From Escallonia rubra (Eukaryota; Streptophyta; Magnoliopsida; Escalloniales; Escalloniaceae): DNA of 64,000 nucleotides. Shown one piece after another: positions 24,660 to 36,803 of the stretch; positions within the stretch are counted from its first letter, which is position 1, and each line of letters opens with the position of its first letter. Location of the stretch: contig JAVXUO010002743.1 in assembly GCA_033065855.1 (NCBI GenBank), positions 1 through 64,000 on the forward strand, read 5' to 3'. The translations under genes and the position numbers were made by a program. The notes below the pieces were generated by a model. That model was not told the origin of the DNA and did not search any database. It worked only from the letters and a program-made list of their open reading frames with translations.

Positions 24660-25250
24660 CACCGTAGAGCGTTGTTGGCTCCAGCTATTATTCTGGTTTT
24701 CACTTGTTTGTCGACCCATTCGAGTCGATTCAAGGGCTTCAGTAACAGTAAAAGTTATTCTCATTTTGTCCGTCGACCTTTCAAATCAATTTGGGGGCTC
24801 TAGTAACGGTCAAATCATTTTCATCCTGGATGTTGACCTTTTCAAATCGATTTGAGGGATCCGGCTACATACAATATTCCTTTAAGTGTCTAGACGACCC
24901 TTTCATATTGATTTGGTGGCTCTGGTATCTAGACGTGACCTTTATGTATCGACCATCTAAATCGATTTAGGGGCCCCAGTAACACACAAGGTGTTTTCCT
25001 TGACATATCATTTGTTGACCCTTCCAAATTGATTTGGGGGTGTTTGGCAACGGACTTGTTCGTTATCTCTTTTACATGACTAGAAGATCCTTTCAAATTG
25101 ATTTGGGGGCGCCAATATTTAGACAAGAGTTTTGCTTGTCGACCATTGAAATTGATTTGGTGGCTCCGTTAACAGGTAGAAGTTTTATCTTTCATATTGT
25201 TTGACGACCAATCATTGTTACTGTTGGCTCCGACTTCGAACAATATCCTT
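24660..25250 (+). repeat. Tandem repeat carrying polypurine-tract-like motifs
   Basis: About nine diverged units of roughly 60 bp follow one another. Each contains 'tcgaccctttcaaattgat' followed by 'ttgggggctcc' or a variant. Unit anchors (gacc) fall near 24711, 24773, 24834, 24895, 24949, 25016, 25086, 25139 and 25205. The core 'ATTTGGGGGCTC' closely resembles the real polypurine tract TTGAGGGGCTC at 25439-25449. Confidence 0.75.
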
Positions 25251-25438
25251 ATTTTTTCGAACTACGTTGGTCTAATTAATCCTAGGAGGATACGTAGGAA
25301 ACCTGTGAAGGTCCAACCTCAAATAAGTGTGAGTCTTTGAGTTTGTCTTCGAGTTACGTGGTCTTTTTTCGTGTTTTCACTTCAAAAATGTTTCGTCCTT
25401 CTTTTTCAGTGACGTTCGCCCGCCAGCGCGCTCCATCC

Positions 25439-25449
25439 TTGAGGGGCTC
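25439..25449 (+). promoter_or_regulatory. Polypurine tract of the Tat element
   Basis: TTGAGGGGCTC lies directly before the 3' LTR start (TATAGACACC). It is the plus-strand primer site expected at this position. Confidence 0.7.
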
Positions 25450-27627
25450 TATAGACACCCCATTTTTCATTAAATAAATAATGAGTTTTATTATTTATTA
25501 AATTGCATTATTGAATTTGGGCTTGGTAATGTAATTTAATGAATTAATCCCGTCAAGTTTTATTTAATTAATTTCATCTAGTTTAATTGTCCAGTCCTGT
25601 CTACATTAATTGTCCAGTCCATGGTCTAAATTATTCTCATTGATGAAGTTTGTCTAGATAATTAGGGAAAACAATTCATGATTTATCCTTGATATAAAGA
25701 TCAAATAAATCTATTTGTTAGTTAAAAAATGAGTTATCCAGAATCTGGTACATCTCATTTGTGATTTCTAAGATAACTATCTACATTAGGTATAGATAAT
25801 GCTTCGAAGTTTGTGAAGAAATATTTTTAATAAATAGGGTGATAGTTTTGTCAATCTGCAGTTTTATCACTTATTATAACTTATCTCCAGTCATACAGAT
25901 TGGCATTGCCAATCTTATATTATTCTGCGACCTTGAGCACTATAAAAATGGGTCTTGGCTCTCATTTTCAGATGTCAATCTCTGGTGAGTCCAGAAGCCT
26001 ATTCTTTTTAGAGTTTGGATGACATTTCATTGTGAAGTGATATCAAGCCTCCCTCGAGAATCTTAACCATTCAGATCACTCTTAAAACGTCTTTGTTGAT
26101 TGTTTGCATCGTGGATACCACAAAGAACATCCTCGAGTCATTTAGGCAAACTGCATCGCGAGGTAATCTTTACCATCTTTCTTAGGATAGAAGTTATATA
26201 AATTGTCTCTCATTTCCCGTAGCCACTTTTCATATCAAAAACCAAACAAAAGAAAGTCATTTTTCCAGTTATTTTCTTGGTTTAAGTCCAGGTTCGAATT
26301 GTAGACTACTTCCCATAGGACCAGTGTCGAACTACTATGGTTTTGATTCCAATTAGTCCGATCGGATACGTAGGCCACTTGACCCTGTTGTCGAGTTCAA
26401 GCCAAAACAATAAAAGTTAACTTAGGGCGAGTCTTGTTGTATTTTACATGCTATTTGTTCTTTAGGCCAAAAATAATTAAAAAGGAAGTAGAGACTGAAA
26501 GGACGCGGCGGGTGCCTAACATCTTCATGTTGCATAACTTAGTCCCCGAACCCCTCTCCAGGTTTCGATAAACTGGGTGTCCTTTTGAACACCTTAGCAT
26601 TAGGGTTATTCTTATTTTTCCTAGTTTAAATCAAATAAGATGGCAACTCCATAAAATCTTTCTGGGGATTTTTCTCGAGGCGATGTGCCACATGTTACAT
26701 ACGGTCACAATAATTTATGGATGAAGATAACTAGTGGTCAAAATTTCTGGGTGGTGGAACTTATAATGAAAATGGTTGTCCTGAATGATGTCAAAATATT
26801 TATTTGAAGGATGCGTTTGGAAAGTATGTGGCGACTGGAATCTACAGTTCATATTCTTCGAGAAAGTGATTTAGCATGGAAATTGTGGGCTATGTTTCGT
26901 GTTCGACAAAAATTTCTAGCTTGGACATACTCGAGCATGGACTGACGGTGGCGGCAGATCACAAACTATTAAATAGGAGGCACTTCAAGCTAGCTGCGGT
27001 TTGTGAGATTAGATTGCTACTCGATTCCCTTCGTTGTTGTCTATAATATGCCACAAGCGCAGAGCATCAAAACTGTAGTATTTCAATGGAGATTAAGTTT
27101 TCAAAGAATATGGTCGTGATACTCGAGGATCCATCCAGATTTTCATCAACTTCTCATCCTCAAACCTGCCAAGACAATAGCTCTGGATTTTTATAAACTC
27201 TTTCAAATGTACGACGGTCTTGATCGCTCTCAAATAGGATGTACCAAATTCAGGATCAGCTATTTCTTAATCATTAAATGGATTGATTTGATCTTCACAT
27301 AAAGGATAATCATGGATTACTTCTCAAAGTCCTTATAGACAAATTGCACCATTTAAGATAATCTAGACCATCGACAGGACCCAATCTACATGGATTGGAC
27401 TAATCCAGTGGACTGGGCTGACGAACTGGACTAGACATGTGGTGGACAAGACTGTACTGAAATGGACCGAACAATTAAACTAGACTTGGCCACATTAATT
27501 AAATAAACTGGACTTAATCATTTATCTAAAACAAATTATTAAGCCCTAACTCAATAATTCATTTTAATTTATAATGAATCCCATTATTTAATTAATTAAA
27601 AATGCCTGCAAAATTGGGGTGTCTACA
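25450..27627 (+). mobile_element. 3' LTR of the Tat element
   Basis: The segment begins TATAGACACCCC and ends GGGGTGTCTACA. These are inverted matches over 12 bp if the initial TG has mutated to TA. Its position directly after the PPT and its length of about 2.2 kb fit a Tat LTR. A TATA box followed by a C/T-rich stretch lies near 25941. Nothing coding was seen. Confidence 0.8.
25941..25948 (+). promoter_or_regulatory. Putative LTR promoter TATA box
   Basis: 'gagcactataaaaatgggtc' inside the LTR has the layout of a retrotransposon U3 TATA box. The transcription start would fall about 30 bp downstream. Activity is inferred only. Confidence 0.5.
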
Positions 27628-27653
27628 CTATTGATAGTGAATTTTATGTTACT

Positions 27654-27719
27654 GATCTTCGTTGAATAAATCAAACCAATATGCTAGATCTTCGTTGAAT
27701 AAATCAAACCAATATGCTA
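27654..27719. repeat. Perfect 33-bp tandem duplication
   Basis: 'gatcttcgttgaataaatc...atgcta' occurs twice back to back (27654-27686 and 27687-27719) without a mismatch. It lies just outside the Tat 3' LTR. Confidence 0.9.
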
Positions 27720-28845
27720 GGAAGTGAGTAAACTTTGAAATATATGTGTTGTATTTTAACTGGTATGGGGTGAACCTCTAAAAGTTCATTTCTGTGGATG
27801 ATGGAATATGCTCAACCCGTCCTCTTGGGCCTAAGAGGTTTCCATATCTTGTTATAGGGGGTGACCATAGTAATCAACCATTTTGGTTAGTCTATTACAA
27901 CTATAGCATCCTCTTCTACAATGATTTTCTGAAACTGTTTGACAATGCCATATTTATACTTTTTATTGGCTCCATGACTGTCGCATGGGTAATGGAAGCA
28001 ACTCTAGGTTTCCCACCAAGTCACTATGCCTCTGATTGGTTATTATTAACATAGATACCCTATTTAAGACCCTCCCTAAATTCATTCGCATAGGTTGTGC
28101 AAGCATGGTTTTCCCGCCTTCTGTGTGAAAAAAATACTTGAAAAGGAAAAATGATCACCAGATGAAACTATATTACTTCTTGCAGCAGTGAATGCTTTTC
28201 GTATAAAGCTGGTAAAGGCAAATAGCTCTCTCTTTAGTATTAGTGGATGCCTATAAGCCTATCGTTCTTCTGTTTCTTTATTAGCTAAACCTTGATTAGA
28301 TCAATGAAGTCGGTCGTACTTTAGTGAGATACCAAAAAAGTTTGTGATCATGGACACCAAATTCTAAATTGTTGCTATTATTAGTAGGTTTCAGGCGAAG
28401 AGAGAGGAAATGAGCGAGGCTATGTACCTCTCTCAACCTCTTTTACTGTGGTCCATAATTTTTGTATTTACTTTGCCCTCTCATGCTAAGGGCTATTACC
28501 TTTCGTTATTGGTTCTCGTTCCACTTTCTTTTGGGTAAAAAAAAATTTAAAAAAAACTTTCTTTTACATGGTTTTTGTTCTTATTTTGCAGTATCTTTTT
28601 GTAAAACTTCTTTTTGTGCACCACATGCTTAGTGACCTATATGTTAAAAACATGTTCAAGACCTATATGTTATTTAAAGAGACATGTTCACAGAGTAAGT
28701 CACCAAAGTAATCCCAGTAAGTAGAATTCTAGAAGTTTATGGATGCAATTCAAAACAATGTGTCAAAATGTTAGTACTTTACTGATGTGCAACTCACGCA
28801 AAATGTATGCACTTGTTTTTCTATCACTGTTCTTTTTCTTGCTTA
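27720..28845. other. Intergenic DNA, no recognised gene
   Basis: The longest frame (27794-28054, 86 codons, plus) has no family I recognise and no splice or promoter context that supports it. The rest is AT-rich with scattered stops. Confidence 0.5.
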
Positions 28846-28859
28846 ATTACCACGAACTT

Positions 28860-28977
28860 TTTTTTTATTTATTTAGTCAGAACTGCAACTTATATGGCCC
28901 GTCGGTATGAGGATTCCAACTCGGGACCTCGAGGTCATACCTGAAGGCCCTTTGCCACTCCACCGCCCCTTGGGGTT
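28860..28977 (-). mobile_element. tRNA-derived SINE with 14-bp TSD
   Basis: On the minus strand the element starts CCCCAAGGGGCGGTGGAGTG, has a pol III B-box-like GAGTTGGAATCC, and ends in an A/T-rich tail rich in A. On the plus strand this is seen as 'tttttttatttattta' at the left edge. Perfect direct repeats ATTACCACGAACTT flank it (28846-28859 and 28978-28991). The layout fits a plant tRNA-type SINE of the Au class, though the family assignment is tentative. Confidence 0.8.
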
Positions 28978-28991
28978 ATTACCACGAACTT

Positions 28992-29755
28992 GTTTTCATA
29001 ATTTCTACTGAAGTAAGCATGCTAAGTATGGTCACTTAAATGAAGTTATGCTTGATGCCAATCAAAAGTATGAGTTTTTCTAGCGAATACTGTTTTGACT
29101 TTTGTTTTGTTTGTTTTCCATTGATTTTCCGGTCTGTAAGAAGACTTTATAAACCAAATCTGGAAGTAAGAAACTCATATGCCTTTTAAAGAGTTTATCA
29201 CCTAAAAGCTCTACGATGTTGCAAAAAAAGGATTTCAAGACAGTAAGACTACGAAGAGCTATATATGAACCGCTTTTTGTATAAATCCACTTTGTACGGC
29301 TATTCTATGTTTTGCAAGTGATTGCAAACAAGTTGATGACTTCTTCACTCTTGTTTAAGATTTTCTCGGATAAGAATTTCGATGTGCAATAGGGCAATGG
29401 TTTCAAGGTGTGACTTCATGGACTTTTTTATATTGTTGGCTTTTTAGGTTCATGCTTTCTTTAATCTTGTGGAATTAGCAAATTCAAGTTGAAGTACTTC
29501 TTTTATGGAATCGATCATTGTTATTGGTTTTTTACAAAGAATTGTTTAGATTTTATTTTAAGTCTGTAATGTGAATGAAATGCTTCTGGCCACAAGGTAG
29601 GCTGGTTTACTCATCTAACCTCTAGAATAGGATTAAGAGCTAGTTTACTGAGAGAGGCCATGCATGGAAACACTTTGGAGTTGCATGCTCTTGAATGCAT
29701 GTCAAGGCGAGGTAAAACCAAATTCATGCGAAGTGATGTTTGATGTGTTGGTTAC
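28992..29755. other. Intergenic DNA, no recognised gene
   Basis: AT-rich sequence with no frame, repeat or RNA gene that I can support. Confidence 0.5.
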
Positions 29756-29763
29756 ATCTTAGG

Positions 29764-30853
29764 TACAGGTGGCAATCATAGCCCAAATCCATTTGTCCTT
29801 CAAAATCTGTCCACTTGAAAGTCACCCATACTCACCCAATAAATAAATGGGTCTAAATGGACCGGTAAATATAGAACACAATAATTGTGCGGTGAAATGG
29901 TTTTTAAATGGGTGCCCAACTAACCATAATATTTACTTAGCTAAGTTGATACTCAGTCATACACCTAAAGACTTGACCATGCACCCACTGCCGCCGCCAC
30001 CATTGCCACCTGTTGCCCCCTCTGCCACCACCTACTAATCGCCGCCACCACCTTTTCATCACCTTCACCACCACAAGAACTACGACCCAACCCACGACCA
30101 AGCGCCACCAGCGCTGCATAAGCTACTAGGGAACAGAATAGTGACGGTGGCATGGCGAAAGGCCGGTGATGGGGGCAGGTGACAACGAGATGGTGGTGGT
30201 GTTCCAAACCATAGATCTGGAGCACATTTGTGATTTTTGAGGAAGGATTTAGATCTTCTATAGTGTGATGGTTCATTTAGCAACTTGTGGTGTTTGTGGT
30301 GGTAGATTAGCAATGGTTGTGGTAGTAGACTAGTGATTGTTGTTGTGGGTATAATGGCGGTTAGTGTTGTGGCGGCGTGGTTGTTATGGATTTGGTGATG
30401 GGGGACTGGTAGTGGTGGTGAGTATTGTTTTCTGGTGCATGAGGTGATGATTGTGCCATGACAGTGGTGGTCGTGGGTATTAAGGCGATTTTGGCGTGGT
30501 GGCTGCATAGGCGGGTACCGGCATAGCGACAATGGAGGTGAAAACGGACATGGCTATGGCAGAGGCAGGTAGAGGTGGAGGTGCCGTGGTGGCGGCGACA
30601 ACAGGTGTTGTGGTGGCGGCAACAACTGGTGTCATGGTGGCAATGACGGTGTTGGTTGCAAGTGGTAAAGTGGAAGAGATTGAAAACTTTTGGTTGGATT
30701 TATATGGTTAATTATAGGGCAAATGGGTAAAACTAACCCATTTAAGAAAATTTAACCATACCTAAATAGGTTTAAATTGGTAGTCATCAATTTGTGCCCA
30801 ACCCAATTAATTTTCACCCAAACCCAACCCAACCTCCCATTTTGTCACTCCTA
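29764..30853. mobile_element. hAT-like element with (GGT)n-rich core
   Basis: The left end TACAGGTGGCAATCATAGCCC pairs with the right end, which in reverse complement reads TAGGAGTGACAAAATGGGAGG. Flanks are ATCTTAGG (29756-29763) and ATCTTAGA (30854-30861), an 8-bp duplication with one mismatch. Subterminal 'aatgggt'/'acccattt' and 'cccaacccaa' motifs are also inverted. The core (about 29985-30660) is a triplet-like minisatellite, CCACC/GCC-rich then GGTGGT-rich. The open frames there, such as 30080-30532 minus, are products of the repeat and not genes. Confidence 0.75.
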
Positions 30854-31129
30854 ATCTTAGACTGAGACACAGTACTCGATGTCATTTACCAACTTTTATC
30901 GATGTTACTTCAATGTACTGCTTTTGAAGCACCAAAGTCAATATATCGCATGAACACACCGGGGAGCAGTAACTTTTACAACAAGGCCATAGGTTGAGTT
31001 CTTGTGGTTATTAAACCGAGGTTGATGGAGGATAAATCCTTCTCGTAAGTTAAATCTGTCACATTATTAAAGTTGGGGTCTTAAAAGAAAGCCCTTTATC
31101 TCCAAAAAAAACTGTTAGTCCTAGTGACC

Positions 31130-34100
31130 TTGTTTTTCAAGAGAAATTAGAAATATGTCCTAGAAATAAAGATCAGAATTTGCAACAAGATACCAGAGAC
31201 CAAACAAAAACAGGATGACATTCCCATCCTAATAGGTACCTAAACAAAACCAAATAAAACCAAGATTACACTGAAAGCTGTATCAAAACACCACATGGGA
31301 AATCAACGAGGCAAGATCGAACAGTCAAAAAAGTGGAGTCACGATCAGCATGCCAAACCTGTTGCACCTCAAGATTGGATCGACTCGCAAAAAACGCCAA
31401 AGCTGATGAGAGGGACAAGACTTCCTCTTTCCTATGGGCAACATGCAGCGAACGCTAGACCCTCCATTTCAAAGCCACTGTACACAAAAATGCTGCAAAG
31501 TCCAAGTTCCTTCTATCCTTAAATTACAATTGCAATAAGAACTGAGAGTGAGGAAGTAATGTAATCACATGACGATACTGAACTGAAGTCAACCAATCAA
31601 TGGCAAAACATAAACCTAACTGATATGCGTTAATTTCAGCCGCAGAAACAAGTACCTTGGACAAAGCCCCAAATGGAATCCATTAATCATTGTTGAATAA
31701 AATCATGCCCATCCCAAACTGATCAACAATTGGAAAAATAGAGAGAAGGCGTATGGGAGGATAAAAAGTGAGGAAGACAGTCAATTTGGCCAGCAGAAAT
31801 GGATTGAATTCGACATTGAGCCCAGCGGAGTCGACTTTGAAAAAGGCTACGTTTTTTTAACAAGTCCAATTAAAACGTGATTCTTGATTAGGATTTGTAC
31901 AGAAGAAATTCTTCATGATTGAAGACTAGGGCAATCCTACCAAGTCAAATTGATCAGAAAAACAACAGCAATGTCAACTAACTGTGACACGTACTTGCAA
32001 TTCGTAAGGACAGGCCTAGGTAGCCATTGCTGGAACCAAAACTTGACAGATTGGGTAGAAGAAAACGGATTAATTTTACGCTACACTACATACTCAGGGG
32101 TCAGTTGCACCCGGTACCCTAGTGTTCTAAAATTGGCACCTAACACCAAAATTTTGAAAATCTTGGTTTGCAGTACCAAATAACTGTCAAAATGGCATTT
32201 GACCACACGTCTGTTAAATTTTTTAGGGCAAAATAGTCTCTTTGCCCTTTTATAAATGACATTGTACCCATGTCGTTTCCACCTGGTTAATTCCTCACTC
32301 AATCTCTCCCCTTGACCCACCTGATTATCTTCATCCCCCCACACTCACACTTACCCTCACCCCAACCCACTCTTTTCTACCATCACTATTACCGAGCACA
32401 CTACCACCACCAACCTACAAACCCATGTCGCCACAATTGACCTGTAACCAAACCCCCCACGGCCAACCAACCTATAAATCTTCACCTCCATCACGATCTG
32501 AAACCCCACCACCGCCAGCAGCCCACAATCGTACCCACCCACCATATCTGACCACCCCACCCATCCACCGCGGGCAGCCCACATTCGTACCCGCCCACCA
32601 TATCTGACCACCCCATCCACCACCGAGCCCTCTCCAATTGCCCCACCAACCAGCAACGGCCCAGCATCAATATTGTGGTGCCACCAGCAAGCGCCCCAAC
32701 AAACTTACAAACAACTAGCAGATCCAAATTCAGATCTACAGCTACCGAAATCAACACCACCATAGTTGCTACCACACCACATGCAGTCAATTAGTAATCG
32801 CTGAATATTTTTAGTGATTTTTATTAAATAACGTTAAATAAATGCTGTTAAGAATTGTTGCTAAAAGAAATTAATAAAAATGTCACCAACTATATTTAGC
32901 GACATTTGTAACTATCATTTCACAATAAGGGTGGCAACACATATTTATCTTGAGTATTTGCCACATTGATGCCACAAGGACGACATGTAGATGCTACAGG
33001 GATGCCATCTTGAACATAATAGGTGAACTTACCATTTTGGCCTTCAAAAATTAACAGACGTTTGGTCAAAGACCATTTTAACCGTCAATTTGTGCTTGAT
33101 ACCAAGATTTTTAAAATTTTGGTGTTAGGTGCCAAAATTAGAACCATGGAGTGCTGAATGCAACTGTCCCCTAAGTATGGGGTGTAGCGTAAAATTAATC
33201 CGAAGGAAACCGAGTAGGAAAAAATATAATCCCAGATCTGACCAACTTTAGGACATTCAAGGAAAAGATGCTCATGGGTTTATGAATGAAGTAAAGATAA
33301 AGGACAACAATCTTGTACAAGACAATGACATTTAATAAGTTTAGAGGTTAGAGGTAATTGACGATGAAGAAACTGCCACAAAAACATTTTAATATTTTCA
33401 GGAAGAGGAAGTTTCCAAAATTTTACCCAAAGAGCAGGATCCATCAGAGGAAAATGATTAGAAGCAGAGAAGAACATGTCAGTTATAAAAACTGATAGAC
33501 CTTACAACTAAGAACACATTTCCTTTGAGGAAAAGATTGAAAGACTCATCTGTAGAATCTAGAGGTAGAAGCTAAAGATTTAGAATTTGAGAAACGATTG
33601 CTCCAAGAGAAGTAACAAATAAAACTCCCAAATCCCAAGTAGAGGTAGATGGTAGGAACACATCGGAGATCATCCAATGAGCATTATTATGATTCTGATA
33701 TGTCTGAAGGGCTTCGGGAATAATAGAAGACAACCACCTGTCCATTCAAACCAAAATCGATCTTTCATCTCCTATTTGTCACTGTATGCCTTGTCTAAGA
33801 ATTTGTTATCCGACCAAAATACTATGCCAAAATCCAAGAACAATTGTGAGACGGATGATCTTGAAGAAAAATACACCGATCAAAGTATCCGCCTTTAAGG
33901 ACTTTGCTTAAAAGAGTCTAAGGGTTAGTACAAATTTTCCAAGCTTGTTTGGTGAGAAGAGCGTGATTAAACCTAGAAAAATCAAGATATCCAAGGCCTC
34001 CAAGATTTTTGGGAAGACACAAAGAAGGCCAAGCCATCCAGTGAATAGATTTACGAGAAGCGTCGCCCGACCACCAAAATCGAGCTAAAATCAATTCTAA

Positions 34101-35320
34101 TTTATGACAAAAGAGACTGGGAATTTGTAAACTCGTGTAATTCAACAACAGAGAAGAAAGGACTAATTGAATAAGCGTAGCTCGCCCCGCTTTGTTTAAC
34201 TGAAGGCCTAGCCAATGAGCACATCTATCTTGTACACATTGCACAATTCCCCTAAAGATTTCCCTTTTTTTTTTAACTACATCTAGATGAACACCCAAAT
34301 ATTTTCTAAAATCCCGAGAAGCTAGAAAATTCAAAGCCAACTTCGATTAAATGACATGTCTCAGGCTTTGCATTGGGACTAATAACCATTCTAGACTGGG
34401 TCCAATTAATGCATTGCTTAGACAAAAGGCTATAGTCCGCCAGAAGAAGAAACAGTGTTTCGAAGCCGGAGAAATAAATATATATTGTCGGCATATATAA
34501 GATGAGAAACAGACGGAGAGTGTTTACCAGACATAATAAGTTGAAATTTCCCATTGTCTTGAGCCTAGATTAAGCTCAAAGAATTGATTTCTGAGGCAAG
34601 GATAAAAGGAAGGGTGATAACCTTGTCGAATGCCACAAGAAGGGTTAAAGTAAGGAGTAGGTGCCCCATTAATTAGGATCGAGTAAGAGACAGTTGAAAA
34701 ACACTGGTACAAAAGTAGGATCCAAGAGGGAGGGAATCCAAAGGCTTCTAGGACCTTATGTAAAAAGTTTCAGTTTAATCTATCAAAGGTTTTACTCATG
34801 TCCAGTTTGAGAGTAACTAAAACTACCCCGCCTTTGGTACGATGCCTCACGCAGTCAGTAAGTTCTTGAGCAAGCATAACATTATCCGATAGACAGCGTC
34901 TCGGAACAAAAAGCATTTTGAAAAGGGGAAATAAGATCATTCGAGATAGGCTTCAGGTGATTGACAATGACCTTAGTCCGTTGTAGTCTCAGAAGCATTA
35001 AGTTTCGGAATTAAAGAGATAAAAGTACGATTGACTTCATAAAGCAACTTTTGGGAGTTGAGAAAGGAACAGCAGAAGTAACAAGGACCCATAATAGGCC
35101 AACACCGCTTAAAGACAAGAGCTGGAAAATTATCTAGCACCAGAGCTTTCAAATCCGCAGACTGGAAAACCATAATTTTGATTTCAGTTGGCGTAAAAGG
35201 TTGTTGGAGATGAAGTACATGAGCCAAGGAAAGAGACGTGATAGGAAAAGAATCCAAATGGTGAGAAACCAGAGAACCATGATTCTCAAGGTTAACTGTT
35301 GAGAAAAAAAAACTCATGTA
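31130..35320 (-). pseudogene. LINE (L1-type non-LTR retrotransposon) remnant
   Basis: Minus-strand fragments read, in order, as a plant LINE ORF2. 35317-34973 is the entry to RT with 'NFPALVFKRCWPIMG'. 34712-34524 has 'SILINGAPTPYFNPSCGIRQ', and near 34505 the catalytic YADD appears as YADN. 34340-33918 has 'FRKYLGVHLDVV', 'QLNKAGRATLIQLVLSS' and 'ARFWWSG' with 'GGLGYLDFSRFNHALL'. 33477-33220 is a zf-RVT-like end with 'VKFWKLPLPENIKMFLWQFL' and 'HEHLFLECPK'. Stops and frameshifts are frequent. The coding end is cut by a Mutator-like element (32067-33201). Sequence at about 31130-32057 is taken as the 3' region; its exact end is unclear. The upstream end stops at an inverted-repeat element at 35331. 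Confidence 0.8.
32067..33201. mobile_element. Mutator-like element with about 150-bp TIRs and CCA-rich core
   Basis: The left arm GGATTAATTTTACGCTACAC... is matched in reverse complement at the right end. It continues through '(g)ggtcagttgca', 'ggcacctaacaccaaaattt' and 'aaaatcttggt' for well over 100 bp. Flanks are GAAGAAAAC (32058-32066) and GAAGGAAAC (33202-33210), a 9-bp duplication with one mismatch, as for Mutator-like elements. The interior (about 32290-32790) is CCA/CCACC-rich and includes two near-identical copies of a unit containing 'gcagcccacaatcgtacccac' and 'ccaccatatctgaccacccc' at about 32517-32625. There is no transposase. It lies inside the LINE. Confidence 0.85.
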
Positions 35321-35330
35321 AATAAGAAAC

Positions 35331-36346
35331 TAAGGTAGCGTTTGAAACAAAAAAAAATATCAATTTTTTGGTTCAGTTTTAAAAACTGAAAAAATAAATT
35401 TACCGTTTCACATACATTTTTTGTTTTTTGTCCCTTCAGTTTTTAAAATTTGACTGTTTTTGAAAACTCCATTTTGGAGTTTGTAGTTTTTAAATTTTTT
35501 TTTTCTTCCCCCTTTGTGATCCACCTTTTAACTTTTGTTGGAAGCATTTTATATATCTTCTTCCTTTCAATCTTCATCACTAACATCTATCACCCAAGAA
35601 CACCAAACTACCAACATTGTCAACCCACCATACCCACTGACGGCCACCACCACCACCAGCACCACCAATGACCAATACCCCGAACACCAAACTACAAATA
35701 CTACCAACCACCACAGTCACTGATCACCGATCTGCCACCACCACTGATCAACACACCCAAACTTGCCAACACCACCAACCACCATAGCACCAATAATCTC
35801 AACCACCACCACCATCATTGACCAATACCATCGAACACCAAACCCTCTAACATCGATCACCACAATGGCACCATCACTCCTCTAAATTCAAATCACCGTC
35901 ATACCGACCACCATTGTCCCTACACAAACACCACCAAAAGATTTCATCCATCGGTTAATCCTAGTATCTTTGATTTGTGCAGTAAATTCCAAACCAATCA
36001 AACCATGCAATAAAAGTCCTAATTCGCAAGCTAGTGTGTTATTGTCATAACAGTAGTTGGACGGTGGCAGAGGAGATGCATTAGTTGTGGCGGGGGCGCT
36101 TCTGGTTGTTGAACATAAGAGTTCAGAAGAAGCTCTCAAGTATTGAAAAATGAAAGAAAAGAGAAGAAAATTAAAAAAGAGAAGAGAGGAAAAATAGAAA
36201 ACAAGAAATGTAAAATCCAATTATGTAAAACTATATCAAACAACCTATCAGATTTGTAAAAAAAACAGAAAACTTAAAGAAGTTTTGCTTTTGATTTTTT
36301 TAAAAATAAAAATTGAAAACAGAAATGGGTTTCAAACGTACCCTAA
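35331..36346. mobile_element. Inverted-repeat element with CCA triplet core
   Basis: The left end TAAGGTAGCGTTTGAAAC matches the right end, which reads TTAGGGTACGTTTGAAAC in reverse complement. Subterminal AT-rich 'caattttt...aaaactgaaaa' is also mirrored near 36290. The core (about 35570-35880) is CCA/ACC-rich and includes 'aacaccaaacta' repeats. No clean target duplication was seen. hAT-like is a guess from the end sequence. Confidence 0.65.
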
Positions 36347-36749
36347 GTGGGAACCAATATCATCAATTTCTAAAAGTGACTTTGTTGTGACGTTAGAAAG
36401 TGTCTCCAAATCCATTAGTTGTTTCTTTTTTAACTTGGGTTATGCAGGGTCTCTCTCTCTCTCTTTTTGCTTCCCTCCCTCTCACTCCCTCCCTGTATAT
36501 TGGTCGGACATGTTTGATTAAACAGCTTTTATTTGTTTAATAATAATCACACATTGCAACAAAGTTTAATATCCAAAAGAATTAATTAGTGGCCCCAAAC
36601 TTTCTGATGTACTGTACTGTTTATTTGTCAAAGTATCCGTTACACCTCCTTCCCTGCAAGCAAGGATTCCGTGCTTCTAGGCCTCTTTTGACCCCCTTTA
36701 CCAGCTCCTCCGCACCGCCCCCTGCCCCACCCCCTCCTCCCTCCAACCA

Positions 36750-36803
<54 letters not shown>

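Larger units (their letters stand above)
12560..27627 (+). mobile_element. Degenerate Tat-lineage Ty3/gypsy retrotransposon, 5' end not found
   Basis: The order of remnants is gag, aspartic protease, RT, RNase H, a second RNase H, integrase, a long 3' region with an antisense ORF and tandem repeats, PPT, and 3' LTR. RT-RH-INT order with an extra RNase H domain before integrase is the mark of the Tat/Ogre group. Many stops and frameshifts break every domain. The left boundary is set where CCGGTTAG-type repeats begin. A PBS-like 'tggtatcaagactcg' follows at about 12788, but no 5' LTR matching 25450-27627 was recognised upstream. The element is therefore truncated or its left LTR has diverged beyond recognition. 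The 3' LTR is followed by CTATT; with no left partner, a target duplication cannot be tested. Confidence 0.8.

Noticed and set aside
30080..30532. 150-codon minus-strand His/Pro/Thr-rich frame
   Set aside because: Lies in the triplet core of the hAT-like element 29764-30853; no protein family resemblance.
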